In this document: positions 35,590 through 47,600 of the stretch, piece by piece | Layout: the number at the start of each line of letters is the position of its first letter | Numbering within the stretch: the first letter of the stretch is position 1 | From: Diphasiastrum complanatum | Taxonomy: Eukaryota > Streptophyta > Lycopodiopsida > Lycopodiales > Lycopodiaceae | DNA length: 64,000 nucleotides | Reading direction: 5' to 3' | NCBI GenBank assembly: GCA_029204225.1 | Contig: CM055106.1 | Span: 41,928,368-41,992,367 of the forward strand | Notes under the pieces: model-generated | Told to the model about the DNA's origin: nothing | The model's database searches: none | Seen by the model: the letters and a program-made list of their open reading frames with translations, nothing else | Program-made: the position numbers and the translations under genes

Positions 35590-36635
35590 GCCATTCATGA
35601 AGAAGTCAAGTAGAGGTCTACGTACTTAAATGTGCTAAGTGCCAATTAAATAAAGCAGAGAGGCTAAAAGCTAGTGACCTATTACATCCTTTAGATATTC
35701 CTACTAGAAACTGGAAAAGTATATCTATGGATTTTATGGTCGGGCTCACACGTACAGGGAAGGGCCACAATTTTATTTGGGTCATTGTTGATAGACTTAC
35801 GAAGTTTGCTCAATTTATCCCAACAAAAACTATTGTTAAAGCTCCAAAACTAGCTCAAATATTTGTTGAGAAGCTTTTTCGACTGTACGGGTTGCCTTGC
35901 GATATTGTCAGTGACCGTGACGACCCAAATTTCACTGGGAAGTTTTTTGGCAAGCAATATTTGAAAAGTTGAAAACGACTTTAAGTATCAGTTCTACAGA
36001 TAATCCAGAATCAGACAGTCAAACGAAAAGGACCAATCAGATGATGGAGGATATGCTGTGAACATATGTGGGCCATCGACAATCTGATTGGGAAAATTAC
36101 CTTCCACTGGTGGAATTTGCATATAATAGTGCAAACATTCAACGACCGAATTCAATCCTTTCATGCTTATGTATGGTTATCAACCTCGATCACCGATTAG
36201 TATTGGCATGAAAAACCTTAGGGTGCATGCCGTAGCTGATTTCCTTGCGGATATGCAAGAAATGTTATAGCTGGCTAAAGATAGCATAAGAAGTGCCCAA
36301 GACAGGGCAAGGCACTATGCCAATCTATCTTGGAAGCACAAGATATTCTTGGTCAATGACTGGGTGTTTTTGAGGGACCTAGTCACTCAAAAACTATTAA
36401 GTGTGAAAAGTTGGCACATAGGTATTGCAGTCCTTTTAAGGTTATCCAAGTGATAAACAAGGTCGCTTACAAACTAGACCTTCCAGCTAACGTTGGAATT
36501 CATCCTACTTTGCACGTTAGTAAGTTGAAACCCTCATTGGGGGTTGGGAAAACCCTACTCCCTGTGGAAGATCTAGTGGAGCTTCTTTGTGATGAGTCCG
36601 CGAGTTGCAGGATTGCATGTGCTAGCTAGCTATGG
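35590..36635 (+). pseudogene. Gypsy integrase fragment
   Basis: After CAKCQLNKAERLKASDLLHP (end of the zinc-binding part) comes MDFMVGLTRTGKGHNFIWVI and VDRLTKFAQFIPTK with the first catalytic aspartate. LFRLYGLPCDIVSDRD carries the second, and after a shift ESDSQTKRTNQMMEDML gives the glutamate region. YSPFKVIQVINKVAYKLDLP and HPTLHVSKLKP-like words (36411-36560) are the C-terminal domain of plant Gypsy integrases. Frames shift at least three times. No chromodomain recognised. Confidence 0.8.
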
Positions 36636-36639
36636 TTGG

Positions 36640-38400
36640 GTGGTGAATACTTGAGGCCACTTGTTATCTACCTTTGTGATTGAGATTAGGGTCACAGGTG
36701 GAGGAGAGATCTATGGAGGCTTGAAGATCCTTACTTGCAAGTGGAGGCATCCTAGCTTGGAGTTGGGGAACATCTTGGAGGTATTTTTACAAGGGTTCAT
36801 TTTGGAGTTTAGAACCACTCTAATGCACAAGAAATGTGATCAGAAGCAGGGATGTTATCTTTGATGAAAGAAATGTGCCAAAGCTGGTTGTTGATAATGT
36901 AGTTCCTAACACTCTTGATAATGATGGTGGATCTTTGGATGCTGATGATAGAGATCCTTCTACAAGTCAAAGCCAATAAGGACATCAGGGCATGGGGCAA
37001 AGCCATCAAGACTCGTTCATGATGTCAAGCGTAAGCAATTTGTGGAAGGTACAAACTTCGCTTTCCTTATTTCTTTGATGATCCTACTTGTGTAGTGGAT
37101 GATAGACAAGAAGAGGTGTGCTTTATCTTTTGTGACACAATCATTAAAATGGAATCATGCAATGGAGATCTAGATTGTGTGTCTATTAAGGGTTGGAAGG
37201 GACTAAAAGGGACAATAATTAACATGCTTGACACTCACCTTCACCTATTCTATCTCGTTTTGGATGTTCTTAGTTTGTGTCATCAACACCAAGTAAAAAT
37301 TGTCAATTTGGAATTAGGAAAAGACATCAAGAAGGAGCCAAAAGTTCAAAGAATTGAGGATTTGTTTTTGCATGTTGTTAAAGGTTTGAGGAGGCCAAAG
37401 GAACAACAATGAAGAGTTCTTGTATCCTAACTTACTCATCTTATCTCCTGTATGGACACACTATTCCTAGATGATGTTGCTAACTAATTTGGTATCACTC
37501 GTGGAATACCCATTCCAATTGATACATGTTTGCAACCGATAGATAATGTAGTATTGAGACTTGGGTGGTATGAAAAATTCAAGATGTTTGCATCAACTCC
37601 CAAAAAAAAAAATGATCTATTTCAACAATATGACTTGTAGCTTGACTAGTTTAAAAGAAAGCGATGTCAGATACTATCCAATGTTGTTGGTACACACCTT
37701 ACAGTGCTCAGGAAAACCAGCAAACTATAGGAATGGAATCGGCAAGTTTTCTCAAAAATCAACATAATAAAATGTGTGACGATTTTTTATACAAGCAAAT
37801 ATACCTTTTTATAAGTAAAAGTCTTAAAAAGTTGAGAAGTTTTATAAAATGCAGTTTTTTTGAGGATAACTCAAAATAGGTTTCCCACGCACTCCACACC
37901 TACATAACTATAAATAAATGAATAATTAACTTCCCCACAAAAGTTAAAATGCTTCTTGTTATTATCAAGCTATGGGATCATCTCCAATCCAACCTAGGTG
38001 GGCGAGCTCATTCAAGCACCTTCAAACACCACACGCCAACTTCAACACCAATGCCAACTTACCACACCAATGCCAACTCACCACACCCCAACTCACCAAC
38101 TCACCACATGTCACATGTGGATGGTGGGAGGTTGCAAAAGTTAAAATGAATGAGTGAAAATCTAAACAGTACAATAAAGAGTTTATACACCCAATTTTAT
38201 GTCAACGGGAATGGAACCGGCATAATGTTTCTGAAACTGATTTCATATAATATTTATCAGTTGTTTATGTAAGCATATATAAACGTCTCATGAGTAGTAG
38301 TCTTCAAAAAACCCAGAAGCTTAAGAAAATGTAAGTCTTTTGAGAATAAGGCCAAAGAGGTTTCTAGACTCTAGACCATGATAAGAAGGGCCATGATAAG
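36640..38400. other. Stretch without recognised genes
   Basis: A 105-residue plus-strand frame at 37095-37412 (MDDRQEEVCFIFCDTIIKME ...) resembles nothing I know and may be chance. Two decayed copies of one sequence lie near 37815-37890 and 38300-38370 (gaggataactcaaaataggt against gagaataaggccaaagaggt). Around 38020-38110 there is an impure run of accacaccaatgccaactc units. Confidence 0.45.
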
Positions 38401-39712
38401 AAGGGCCAAGTCAATAGTTGGCACTGAAGGTGCTTAAATTAGGGCCATTGGTACTTAAAAATTGGGCCGCCATTGAAGTTGGACAGGTTGGCTGTAGAGT
38501 GCCTGCTCCTATTTATGAACGTTGCGGCGATAGAATTGCCCCACGCGCTGCTGCTGCTTTTCTTCATTATGAAACTTGGCATATTTGGGGTGGGGCCTGG
38601 GCCTTTCTCTCCACTGCAAGCATAGCTTTTATCTTTTGGCAGAAAAGCTTCAAGTCACTAAAGATAGGCGAAAGGTAGAAACTGTATTTACTACTGAAGG
38701 GTATATTCCGTTTCAGTGCCTTTCTTATTGATGGGTAGGCATCCGATCTATTTCACACTTCAAAATGCAATTTGATGGAATTAGTTTCACACTTCAAAAT
38801 GCAATTGGATGGAATTAACTTTCATCGCTGCAGGGCTCAGCGATGAAAAGGCGAGACATATCAGGTGGGTCAATGCTGATCACTTCCGCCTTCCTCGACT
38901 TCGACTTCGCCGATAACCCCATCTGGACTCTCCTCTTTTGTGTTGATCGGTGGGTTTTTCATAAGCTTTGTATCGTACTCGTCTTTTGATCTCTGCCTTC
39001 ATGTTTCATGTTGCAGCTTCTTGAGTGTGCAACTCAGGTTCGTCCTGTTATCTGCTGGCTGTTGAATTGTACTCTCAATGCCTTATTCCCCTCCCTTGAC
39101 AGCAGTCTTAACTGTTAAGTCTTTCTATGTGGAAGTTGCTTAGAAAGTTTATGAAAGCCAGCAGGCTACGGATCAGTCCGATATTTTCAATCATGCTAGT
39201 TTTGTCATTAGGCAGCTGAGTCTCGTGGTCGCAATGTACAAACTCTATTGACTATAGTTGAAGTGATGGTCTTTCTGGCATTCCATTTAATGCAGGCGAA
39301 GTTTCCTCGTTAGGACTTGTAAACAAGTCTGTTCGTTTCTACTTTATAATTCTTGAGCTGATTGTTTATCATTTCTAGGACTGACTATACCTTTTCCAGG
39401 CTCTTTGATTTCAAAGCCAAAGCAATATCTCCGCCAGAGGTCTAGAATCTGCAATGCTGCAACAATGTATGTTTAATAGCGTCTCCTTTTTCCGAGATAT
39501 AAGCTTAGAGAACAGTAATTCCACTGCTCATGCTCTATGTAACGGCAACAATGCTGCTAGCTAGGTTAGTCTCTTGGATGCTGTTATCAAGCACTCGGGT
39601 TTGTGAATCTTTTCCTTGCTTGCTGTCCAAGTGAAGGTGGTTCCTGAAACGCCTTGCGTTCGCCTGTTGACTTGCGTACTGCCATCTTCAGATTTGGAGC
39701 TCATTAAGCACA
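38401..39712 (+). promoter_or_regulatory. Upstream region of the P450 gene with a 34-bp tandem duplication
   Basis: More balanced base composition than the transposon-rich flanks. A unit beginning tttcacacttcaaaatgcaa is repeated at 38751 and 38785. The P450 promoter and 5' UTR must lie here. No TATA box or transcription start could be fixed. A palindromic catcgctg-agcgatg lies near 38833-38855. Confidence 0.45.
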
Positions 39713-42700
39713 ATGTCAATGATACGCAATTATGCAGACATGGCTATATTGCCATCCAATATAGACGAATTATACGCCGGCTTCACTACTTCTCCATTGA
39801 GCTTCATCACATTCTTGCTGATTGTGGGTTGGTGGATTTTCAGACATCGATTCAATCAAAGGCACAACAAAGGACCAAAGACATGGCCAGTTATCGGTTG
39901 CATTATTGAGCAAGCGAAAAATTTCAATTTTCTCCATGATTGGCTGCTTAATTACTTCAAAGAGACACCCACATTTTCGGTGCCGATGATGACGGTTAAC
40001 AACACATTCACTTCTACTCCTGCTAATGTGGAGTACATTCTCAAGACCAATTTCGCCAACTATCCAAAGGTCAACTTCTCTCTGTGTTGCTCCGTTTTAC
40101 GTTCAAAAAATATGAGTGATCAGTACTGTGATACTTATAATCTATCAATCTCGTCCCAGTTAGACACTGAAGCTTGATAAAATGGTCATTGATGCATCGA
40201 AAATGTTGAGAATTTAGAAGTCCCTTATGTATCTGTATATCCCGTCGATTTGACGAAACCTTTGCACATTATTTATTACTTAGAATATTTGTTGAACTCT
40301 ATGGACAGGACCTTTCTGATCACTTAAATTTTTTACACAAGGTAAAAAATCGACTTGTAGTTCTCGTCATCATTGAGAGAGGATGTTTACCTTGCAATGA
40401 TAGTAGTCTGTTTGTTTGTCTTTCGAAGATATCAACGAGTAAACTATGGGGAGCTGGGACGGACGACGCACGTACGATTTAATGGCTAAATCAGCAAATC
40501 TGACAGTAGACTGTGTGAACCTTCAAAACTAGGGATCTCACTTGCTGTTCCGTGTTTTGCTTCGTATTCTAAGCTGATTAATGTGCCTTGAAATGAATTG
40601 GGAATTGGATGGGCGCCCTCTAAGCTGCCATTCTTCGTGTACAATCATTCCATGAAAATGGAACATCTAAACATCTCCACTCTAAGGTTCTCACAAAAGC
40701 AATGCGATTACTATAATGTCCTTAAGCTTTGACCTGATTAAGAAAATATATCTCAAGCATCTCTCGTGTTATGACATTTCTAAGAGGTCTCTTCATCCAG
40801 CAAATTATGATGAGCGTGGTTTTCTACGTCTAATTTAGAAGTCCCGTCTTGTAACTTTTTGTCTCTTGTTTCCTGTCTTCTATCTAGTAATGTGTAGAGG
40901 ATATCATGTTTACGATCCCTCTGGATGATAGCAAGATCCTGAAACAGAGAACTAGAATCCAGGATTTTTTCTGACTGCAGAAAAGTATACAGACCCGCGA
41001 CCTACACGTGATACTAATTACCACCTGATAGTTTTGTCTGTTCGCTTTTGGCGTGCCTTCTAGAAAGCTTGAAGCATCTATTAGTCAAAAACTCAATCTA
41101 GTCTCGGGTTACTATGAGCTGGCAAATGATGGCGAGTGGTGTTGTGAAAGCCTTTTCAGTAACTGATCTCTAGCTGAACATGCATTACGAGTTTTACGAT
41201 TTGCTGTCAACCCTGGCTTCTGGCAACTGATCTATCCTCGTTTCCATATCTATGTTATGTGTGGTTAACTTCCATCCAGTATGGGGAATTTGCACCGTAT
41301 AATTAGCTCAAAAGTTTCCTGCACTAATCAATCCTCCTGTGAATTGGTGTAATCTTTGGCACTGGAGATTGGCAACACCGACTGAACAAAAAAACTACTA
41401 AGTAATACTTAAAACAGTGATAATGTGGTTCTAAGGTAGTGAAGATGGTGTTGTGTGAGATTGGAAAACTTCAATCTAAGGTTTGGTCTACAATTTTAGT
41501 TATCATGTTGGTTTCACAGCAAGCACTCTAGACTCTTTCTAAATTTGGCTAAGTACTTTACTGAATACATGATGAATACACCGTCGTGGCTGATGTAACG
41601 TTTTACAAGGAGGAAGATAATGCAATGAAATGCTCCTCTGATGTGCTTTTGGGAACTACTGTAGGGTGAAAGAATACAAGAGCGATTTATCGATATGATG
41701 GGGCTGGGGATTTTCAATGTTGACGGGGATTTATGGCACCAACAACGAAAAGTGTCGACCGTGGAGTTTGCATCATCGAAGCTTCGGGATTTAAGCACGC
41801 AAGCTTTCCGGGAGCAAGCACTGAAGCTGGGAAAAGTTCTGTTATTGGCTACTCAAACCTCGCAAGTGGTGGACCTCCAGGTATGACTGACAATCAATGT
41901 AAAATTCTATGAGATAGCTTCCTTTCATGCGTGTTGAAATCACGCGGAAAAATAGATTGCAATTGCATCACTCCATGGGGAGGTTGCTGATCTTCCTAGT
42001 GATCTAGCTGCTCTCACATTTGCATCTCAGTTGATCGGCAAAATATCTCATATGTGCAGGATCTTTTCATGAGATTGACACTGGACTCCATCTGCAAAAT
42101 TGGATTTGGAGTCGACGTTGGGTGTCTGACACCATCACTACCTATAATACCCTTTGCAGCAGCCTTTGATGAAGCCAATGAGCTACTTATCCGGAGATAT
42201 GTGGATTTCACTTGGAAAATAAAGCGAGCTTTGAATATTGGCTCAGAAGCAAGGCTTCGCAAATGCATTGAGGTGGTGAACTCTTTCCTGTATGAGGTGA
42301 TTGAAGCAAGGAGAGCAGAAATGCAGCTCAACTCTTTTGAACAGAATGAGGTAAGAACTGCCCACATCATGCATAACTCACGCGCATTGAAGATCACATG
42401 TGAAATTTCTGCAACTCTGAACGAGAGAGAAGTAAAACAGTCGTCTCTGTAGTGATACTCTTTATGAGCAAAAAGGTAGCCCCCACATCTTCAATGCCAA
42501 GCGCTTTTGTTTTTTTTTTTCTTTTGGCGGCCTACTTTCTTAAGGCATAGAGGGTCCAGGTCCAAGGACTTCCCTTAGAGGAAGGGTCCTTCCTCCACAT
42601 AAAATCAAGTGTTTTATTTATTTATGATTTTCGTTTTTGGTTGTATTATTTTCCAACGCCGACGGAAAGTGTGGAAAAGTAGTGATTCTTTTACGTGCAC

Positions 42701-45700
42701 CTTTTGATTGATGGAGGTTCACTTTTGGCCGTAAAAGAATTTGCTCCACCGATTCCGTTTTGTGAGGTGCCTCCAGTTCCTTCCTCAAAAATTAAATATA
42801 AAATCTACGTTATTAGAACAATAGATCTTTTTGTTTTTAGCCTCCAAACTCTTACAAAGTTCATTTGGTTATTTTCTTTTTCACAAAATTTTCAATGGGT
42901 TAACTTTCAATGATTCCAAACTCTTACAAAGTTCATTCGGTTATTTTATTTTTCACAAAATTTTCAGTGGGTTAACTTTCAATGATTTCAATGATAAAAC
43001 ACATTGAAACCAGTAATGGATACCTTTTGAATATTATGCCCATTTTAAGACAAATTAAAAAGCAGAAAATATGTGTTTTCTTAAAAAGCAGATTTTGCAC
43101 ATTTTTTTGCTGCCTGTTCGTGCCCGTCCGTATGGTGTCCGTACGACTGCCATGTCGCGCATTTGTAGTGGTCAGTCAAAGTCAAACTGCCTATTATGCT
43201 TCATAATGTACATGTGAAAAAATTTAAGGTACCTATTATGCAATGGAAGGGGCTGGGCATAGGCCATCCTGCCCGGTCTAAATTTTTTTGGAAAGCCAAA
43301 CCGGGTTAGAATGGCATGTGCCCGACCCCTTCCATAAAACATAAAAGTTTGATTCTTTGACCTAGGTTGTTCTCTAGGTTATAGCATATCCTAAAGTATT
43401 ACAACTTAGTATTGATTACTAGATAGAAGCCATAATGAGTTTGGAAGTTTGGAAGTTGGGACCAACTTTTTACCTATGAACATGTTCAAAAAGTCAAAAT
43501 CCACCAAGCTTTATGACAATATGGGAATATGGACCCTATATTTACCACTTAAATTTTGTTATATAAAAAGAATAAATCTTTAGTCCTTGATATTCCTCAT
43601 TTACTCTAATTATTTTCCTTACATTTTTCTATGAAACCAATTAAAATTATTCATTTAAGAAAGACAAATGGTCAATTTACTCCTATCAAAGTTTATTATT
43701 GTTATTAAGATTTTTGTGCAAATTTAGAAATTACTTGGATAGATTTCAAAATCCGCAGATTGTTTGTAAGACTTTGTTGATTCTTTGTGAGTATCTAATT
43801 ATATTTAGATCAATGTAAGTATTTTGTGTACCAATATCCTCAAATTATATTGAGTGATTTATTTCATTGTGAATTACATTTGTTCGCCATTGCAAGTATT
43901 ACAAATTTTTTGAGTTTAAGTTCAAGGCATCCTCAGGAAATTATGTGGTGTGCTGCGTTTGATGGACTCAGTGAACGCATAAACATGAAACCTCGCATTA
44001 TTAACTTTGAAATTGAACTCACCTTGATTTCCTTGGATATTATGAAAGTTGATAATGAATTGACTATTTTTTGTGGCAATTTATGAAATCTAAAATCCAC
44101 CATAAAAAATTTCAAGAATATTTAGCTTATAAAAAGGTCGTAAACGGACTTGAAAGACATACTATGACTCATAAAAATTCATAAGTGAGATTGGTAAACA
44201 ATTCTGGCCATAAAACTAGGTGTTCTTCACCATCTTTCATGCTAACCTATGCTAACCTTTACACTCGATAAACGGCCGTAGACTCATGGCAAGGCTTAAT
44301 AACCTTGCCATAATTATACTAGGTGCAAAGGTCACTTCATTTTACAATTTGAGTACGATAAATGCAAATGTATGCCACTTTTCATAATCGCATGTTACAG
44401 TAATCCATATGTACGTAGCTCAATACTTAGGCGTCGAGTCCATCATAGTGGGGTGTATAAGTAGAGTTGTTGACTGCCACCAGGAAGGTGGAGGCTCGAA
44501 TCCCGACCATTGTGTAGTGACATCTAAGGAGCTTAGCACCATAAATGGCTTCACCAAGTTGTATATATGTTCTATAGAACCATTGAGTTCCTTAATAATC
44601 TATGCTTAGGCACACTACATTTTCAACTCCCAAAAATATGGTACAGGGGGCATGATTTACTCTGCCTGGGGGCTTTCATAATACAATAACTTCTCGCTCC
44701 AAAGTTAAAAACCTTCAAAGACTTTAACGGTTTTTATTAATGGTTTTTGGTCAAAAGTTGTATGTTTCAGTTGTTTTTTTGAATTTTGAATAGAAGAGCA
44801 CACCTCTTGGGTTTTTGAATTTTGAATTATTTGGTTTCAGAAAAGAGCAGACATACTTTCCCGGTTCATGAGCCTCACTGGCCCTGACGCCTACGACGAC
44901 AAAATGCTGCGAGATGTGGTTGTGAACTTCATCATTGCTGGACGAGACACCACCGCGCTCACTCTCTCCTGGTTGTTCTCTCAGCTTTGTAAGCATCCCG
45001 ATGTGATTCACAAAATCCTCTTCGAGGTTTCTGCAGTCCTAAATGAGGAAGACACAAGCTGTATTGCCACTGAGCAGCTTGGGTTGTGGGATAAGATGGT
45101 TAATTTTGCACAGCGCTTGAATTATCAGAACCTGAATAAGATGCAGTATCTGCATGCTACCATCACTGAGACTCTCCGCCTCTATCCTGCTGTGCCGCTA
45201 GTATGGCCTCTTGCTATAGTTTTCTTCTTTAATCCTCATTCATTTCTAGTCAGGAATAATGAATCATGTGTGGATGGTTTTAGTTGTACTTATTACAGAA
45301 AAGGCTTCAAGTATGTACTATATACAGAGTCGAAAGCTTCATCATCAAAGGCTAAAGCTGTAGGTTGCCTCTGGCCTGAATTAATCACGTGTTCTGTTGC
45401 AGGAAACTAAGAAGGTTAAATCTGACGACACTTTGCCTGATGGAACACCTGTAAAACAAGGCAACTTTGTTAGCTTTGCTCCGTACTCTATGGGACGGTT
45501 GGAGCGAATATGGGGACCTGATGCGGACGAGTTCAAGCCAGAAAGGTGGCTTGTTGATGGAGTCTTCCAGCCACAGTCGCCTTTCAAACTTACAGCATTT
45601 CAGGTGAGGTGCATTCTAAACATCTATTCGCTTCATTAGAAATTGGCCGACGACAGCCCCTAGCTCTCTTGAATCAAGTTCTTCACAAAAGTAGTTACAA

Positions 45701-46234
45701 TATCGATCGCAATGTAGATAAAACTTGTAGTAACCTTGTTGCTCGTCTTGCTTCGTTCAAATAGTAGCTTACCTATGTCGGTATCTATCCATGCAATTTC
45801 CCTAGAACAAGTTCTGTTTGGTTCAGATGTTTTATCTAAAGAATTTCATTCATACAACAAATCAATGTTCTGATATAATGTCCCAACCTTGTCCTTGATC
45901 ACCCCTCTTCTGCTCGCCTTTGTGCCTCTCGTTTATCTGTAACTCAGTGTTCTGATATGATCCTATTCTTGCATCCCTTCAATAACTTATTAAATGAATT
46001 GATACCTTGTCCTAATCTTTGACCATGATTGGTTGAGTGCAGGCTGGACCAAGGATATGCCTCGGTAAAGACTCAGCATACTTGCAGATGAAGATGACTA
46101 CTGCGATACTTCTGAAGTTCTTCAAATTTGACCTGGTTGTCGGTCAGTCTCTTAGCTACAGGATGATGGTGGTGCTATACATTGCCAACGGCTTGAAAGC
46201 TGTTGTCTCACTGAGACAAGGTGAAGCCCTATGA
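39713..46234 (+). CDS. CYP704: Cytochrome P450, CYP704-type fatty-acid hydroxylase
   Basis: Six exons: 39713-40069, 41665-41880, 42060-42350, 44841-45200, 45403-45603 and 46043-46234. All joins are phase 0 with GT-AG ends, giving 538 residues, normal for the family. A hydrophobic anchor (about residues 27-44, ITFLLIVGWWIF) places it on the ER membrane. PKTWPVIG, GIFNVDGDLWHQQRKVS and FASSKLRD are typical of the CYP86 clan. The I-helix has AGRDTT (321-326), the K-helix ETLR (398-401), FKPERW follows, and the heme loop FQAGPRICLG carries Cys481. AGPRICLGKDSAYLQMKM and the ending match CYP704. Characterised CYP704B enzymes hydroxylate long-chain fatty acids for sporopollenin; this role is inferred. 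A second ATG at 39743 is possible. No stop or frameshift seen: the only intact host gene here. Confidence 0.92.
42843..42986. repeat. 72-bp tandem duplication in a P450 intron
   Basis: Two nearly identical units starting tccaaactcttacaaagttc at 42843 and 42915, differing at a few positions (catttggtt against cattcggtt). Confidence 0.9.
43095..43338. mobile_element. Small palindromic element (MITE-like), copy 2
   Basis: Opposite orientation to the copy at 23922-24205. It shares the flank gtcaaagtcaaactgcctat, the arm attatgcaatggaagggg, the centre aaatttttttggaaagcc and the closing arm ccccttccat. It lies in the third P450 intron and evidently does not disturb the exons. Confidence 0.7.
44440..44515 (+). 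mobile_element. tRNA-like stretch, possible SINE remnant
   Basis: Contains ggctcgaatcccg, one change from the box B consensus, preceded at suitable distance by a weak box A-like gtataagtagagttg. No target duplication or tail could be seen. It may be chance. Confidence 0.3.
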
Positions 46235-47600
46235 TTCTGCTGTGTACATATTGACAACTATTCTTTGTACCTCCAATTTCTGAAGCCATGGAGGACACTA
46301 AAAATGTGGTAGCTATTGAAATTAGCGACTAGAAAAATAATAAGTTTAGTCAAGAATGGATACATAATTCATGCCCTTGCAGCTAATTATTGAAGATATT
46401 TTTTAGCTTTTGCTATCTGAAGGAGCTTCTGTTATGTAGTAGCGTTTCTGGCATGGCATGGCTTTCATAATGTGCTATTTACTGCAGCAGATTGATGAAA
46501 ATTACTTCTCAGAGTCTATTTGCTGGGTTCATTAGCCAAGCTTACAAATTAGTGGCTATTACCTCGAACTCTATTTCCTGCTATCAAATTTGCAACATAA
46601 AAACAATCTTGAGAGGACTATGCAAGAATATTCGCTCGGCTTTCAGCTTTACATATACTTGGATAAAGAGAGCAATATATAGATAGATTTCGCAATTCAC
46701 ATGCAATTAGCGGTTCAGCTGAGCAAGGCGTAGTTACATGGTCGTGGCCTACTGTCCGACAGGCCGGCACCCATAGTGGTTTTCTTTTACTGGGATTTGA
46801 AAACTAGAGGAATCTCTTTTAAGTATTGGCATTTGAAAACTAGAGGAATCTCTTTTAAGTATTGTGAATTGGTTTTTTTTTTAGTGACCTTTGCAGTCGG
46901 TCATGAAATTATGGCAAGGCCGTAGGGCTGAGCCATACTTGAACGGCCATTGGGTGATCAGGTCACTATAAAGTCACTTTTGCACTGGGTAAAGTGGATT
47001 TAAAATTATGATGAAACTCTTAGGTCGACCCTATATCAAAATTCAATGATAATGCCTTTTTCCCATTTCACATGAATGATTGTCTTGACATTTCACATTA
47101 GGGCTAAAAACCTTGTGAAGCCTATGTGCTTCTCTTAATTTCAGTGATCTCTGTCTTGAGAAATTAGATTGTGATAATGTGGGCTTGCTATCTGTCCAAT
47201 GATTTGAATGATGTCTCTTGCATACCAAATTTGCTTGTACTCAATGCATAATGTTTAATCTCACACAAGTGTGAGATTTCCAATAGACCCAACAATGGTT
47301 ATGGGCCCACAAGGGTGACTATTCGACACAAGTGCAATCATTTCATTATGACAAGTAGTGTGGCATAAGTAAAGTGATTAATGTCCTTCAGGATTCAAAC
47401 AACTTCCAAATGTCCTTATTACATAGGAGAGTACGATGTCTATTCAGGATCATTAAGTAATGTTCAATGGAAATATTTGCAATATCAATGTGACATGGGC
47501 AAGTACCAAGAAAAAAAACTTATTAGAGAAATTCTCAATCCAAAAAAGATCATATAAAAAATGCCACTTAAATTGACAAAGTTTATTAATGTAAATTACC
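46235..47600. other. P450 3' flank, no further gene
   Basis: Contains the 3' UTR of the P450 gene and a 36-bp-period tandem duplication at about 46795-46864 (unit atttgaaaactagaggaatc). No coding region recognised. Confidence 0.6.

Larger units (their letters stand above)
33225..36635 (+). mobile_element. Gypsy element with a Copia element nested inside
   Basis: A short Gypsy gag-like piece at about 33225-33344 (RISRIDAPKYDGESDQALHW) and a Gypsy integrase (35590-36630) lie in the same orientation. Between them sits a Copia remnant (gag and RT) bounded by two 74-bp direct repeats at 33336-33409 and 35469-35542, which share acattggtgagattgg and aagatctttcaagtggattg. The Gypsy protease, reverse transcriptase and RNase H are missing, lost before or during the nested insertion. 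Confidence 0.6.
42351..44840 (+). other. Third P450 intron, 2.5 kb, with repeats
   Basis: The intron holds a 72-bp tandem duplication at about 42843-42986 (unit starting tccaaactcttacaaagttc), the MITE-like copy at 43095-43338 and a tRNA-like stretch at 44440-44515. No other coding region recognised. Confidence 0.8.

Noticed and set aside
38418-38678. 86-residue frame upstream of the P450
   Set aside because: No recognisable domain and no splice link to the P450; likely 5' flank.
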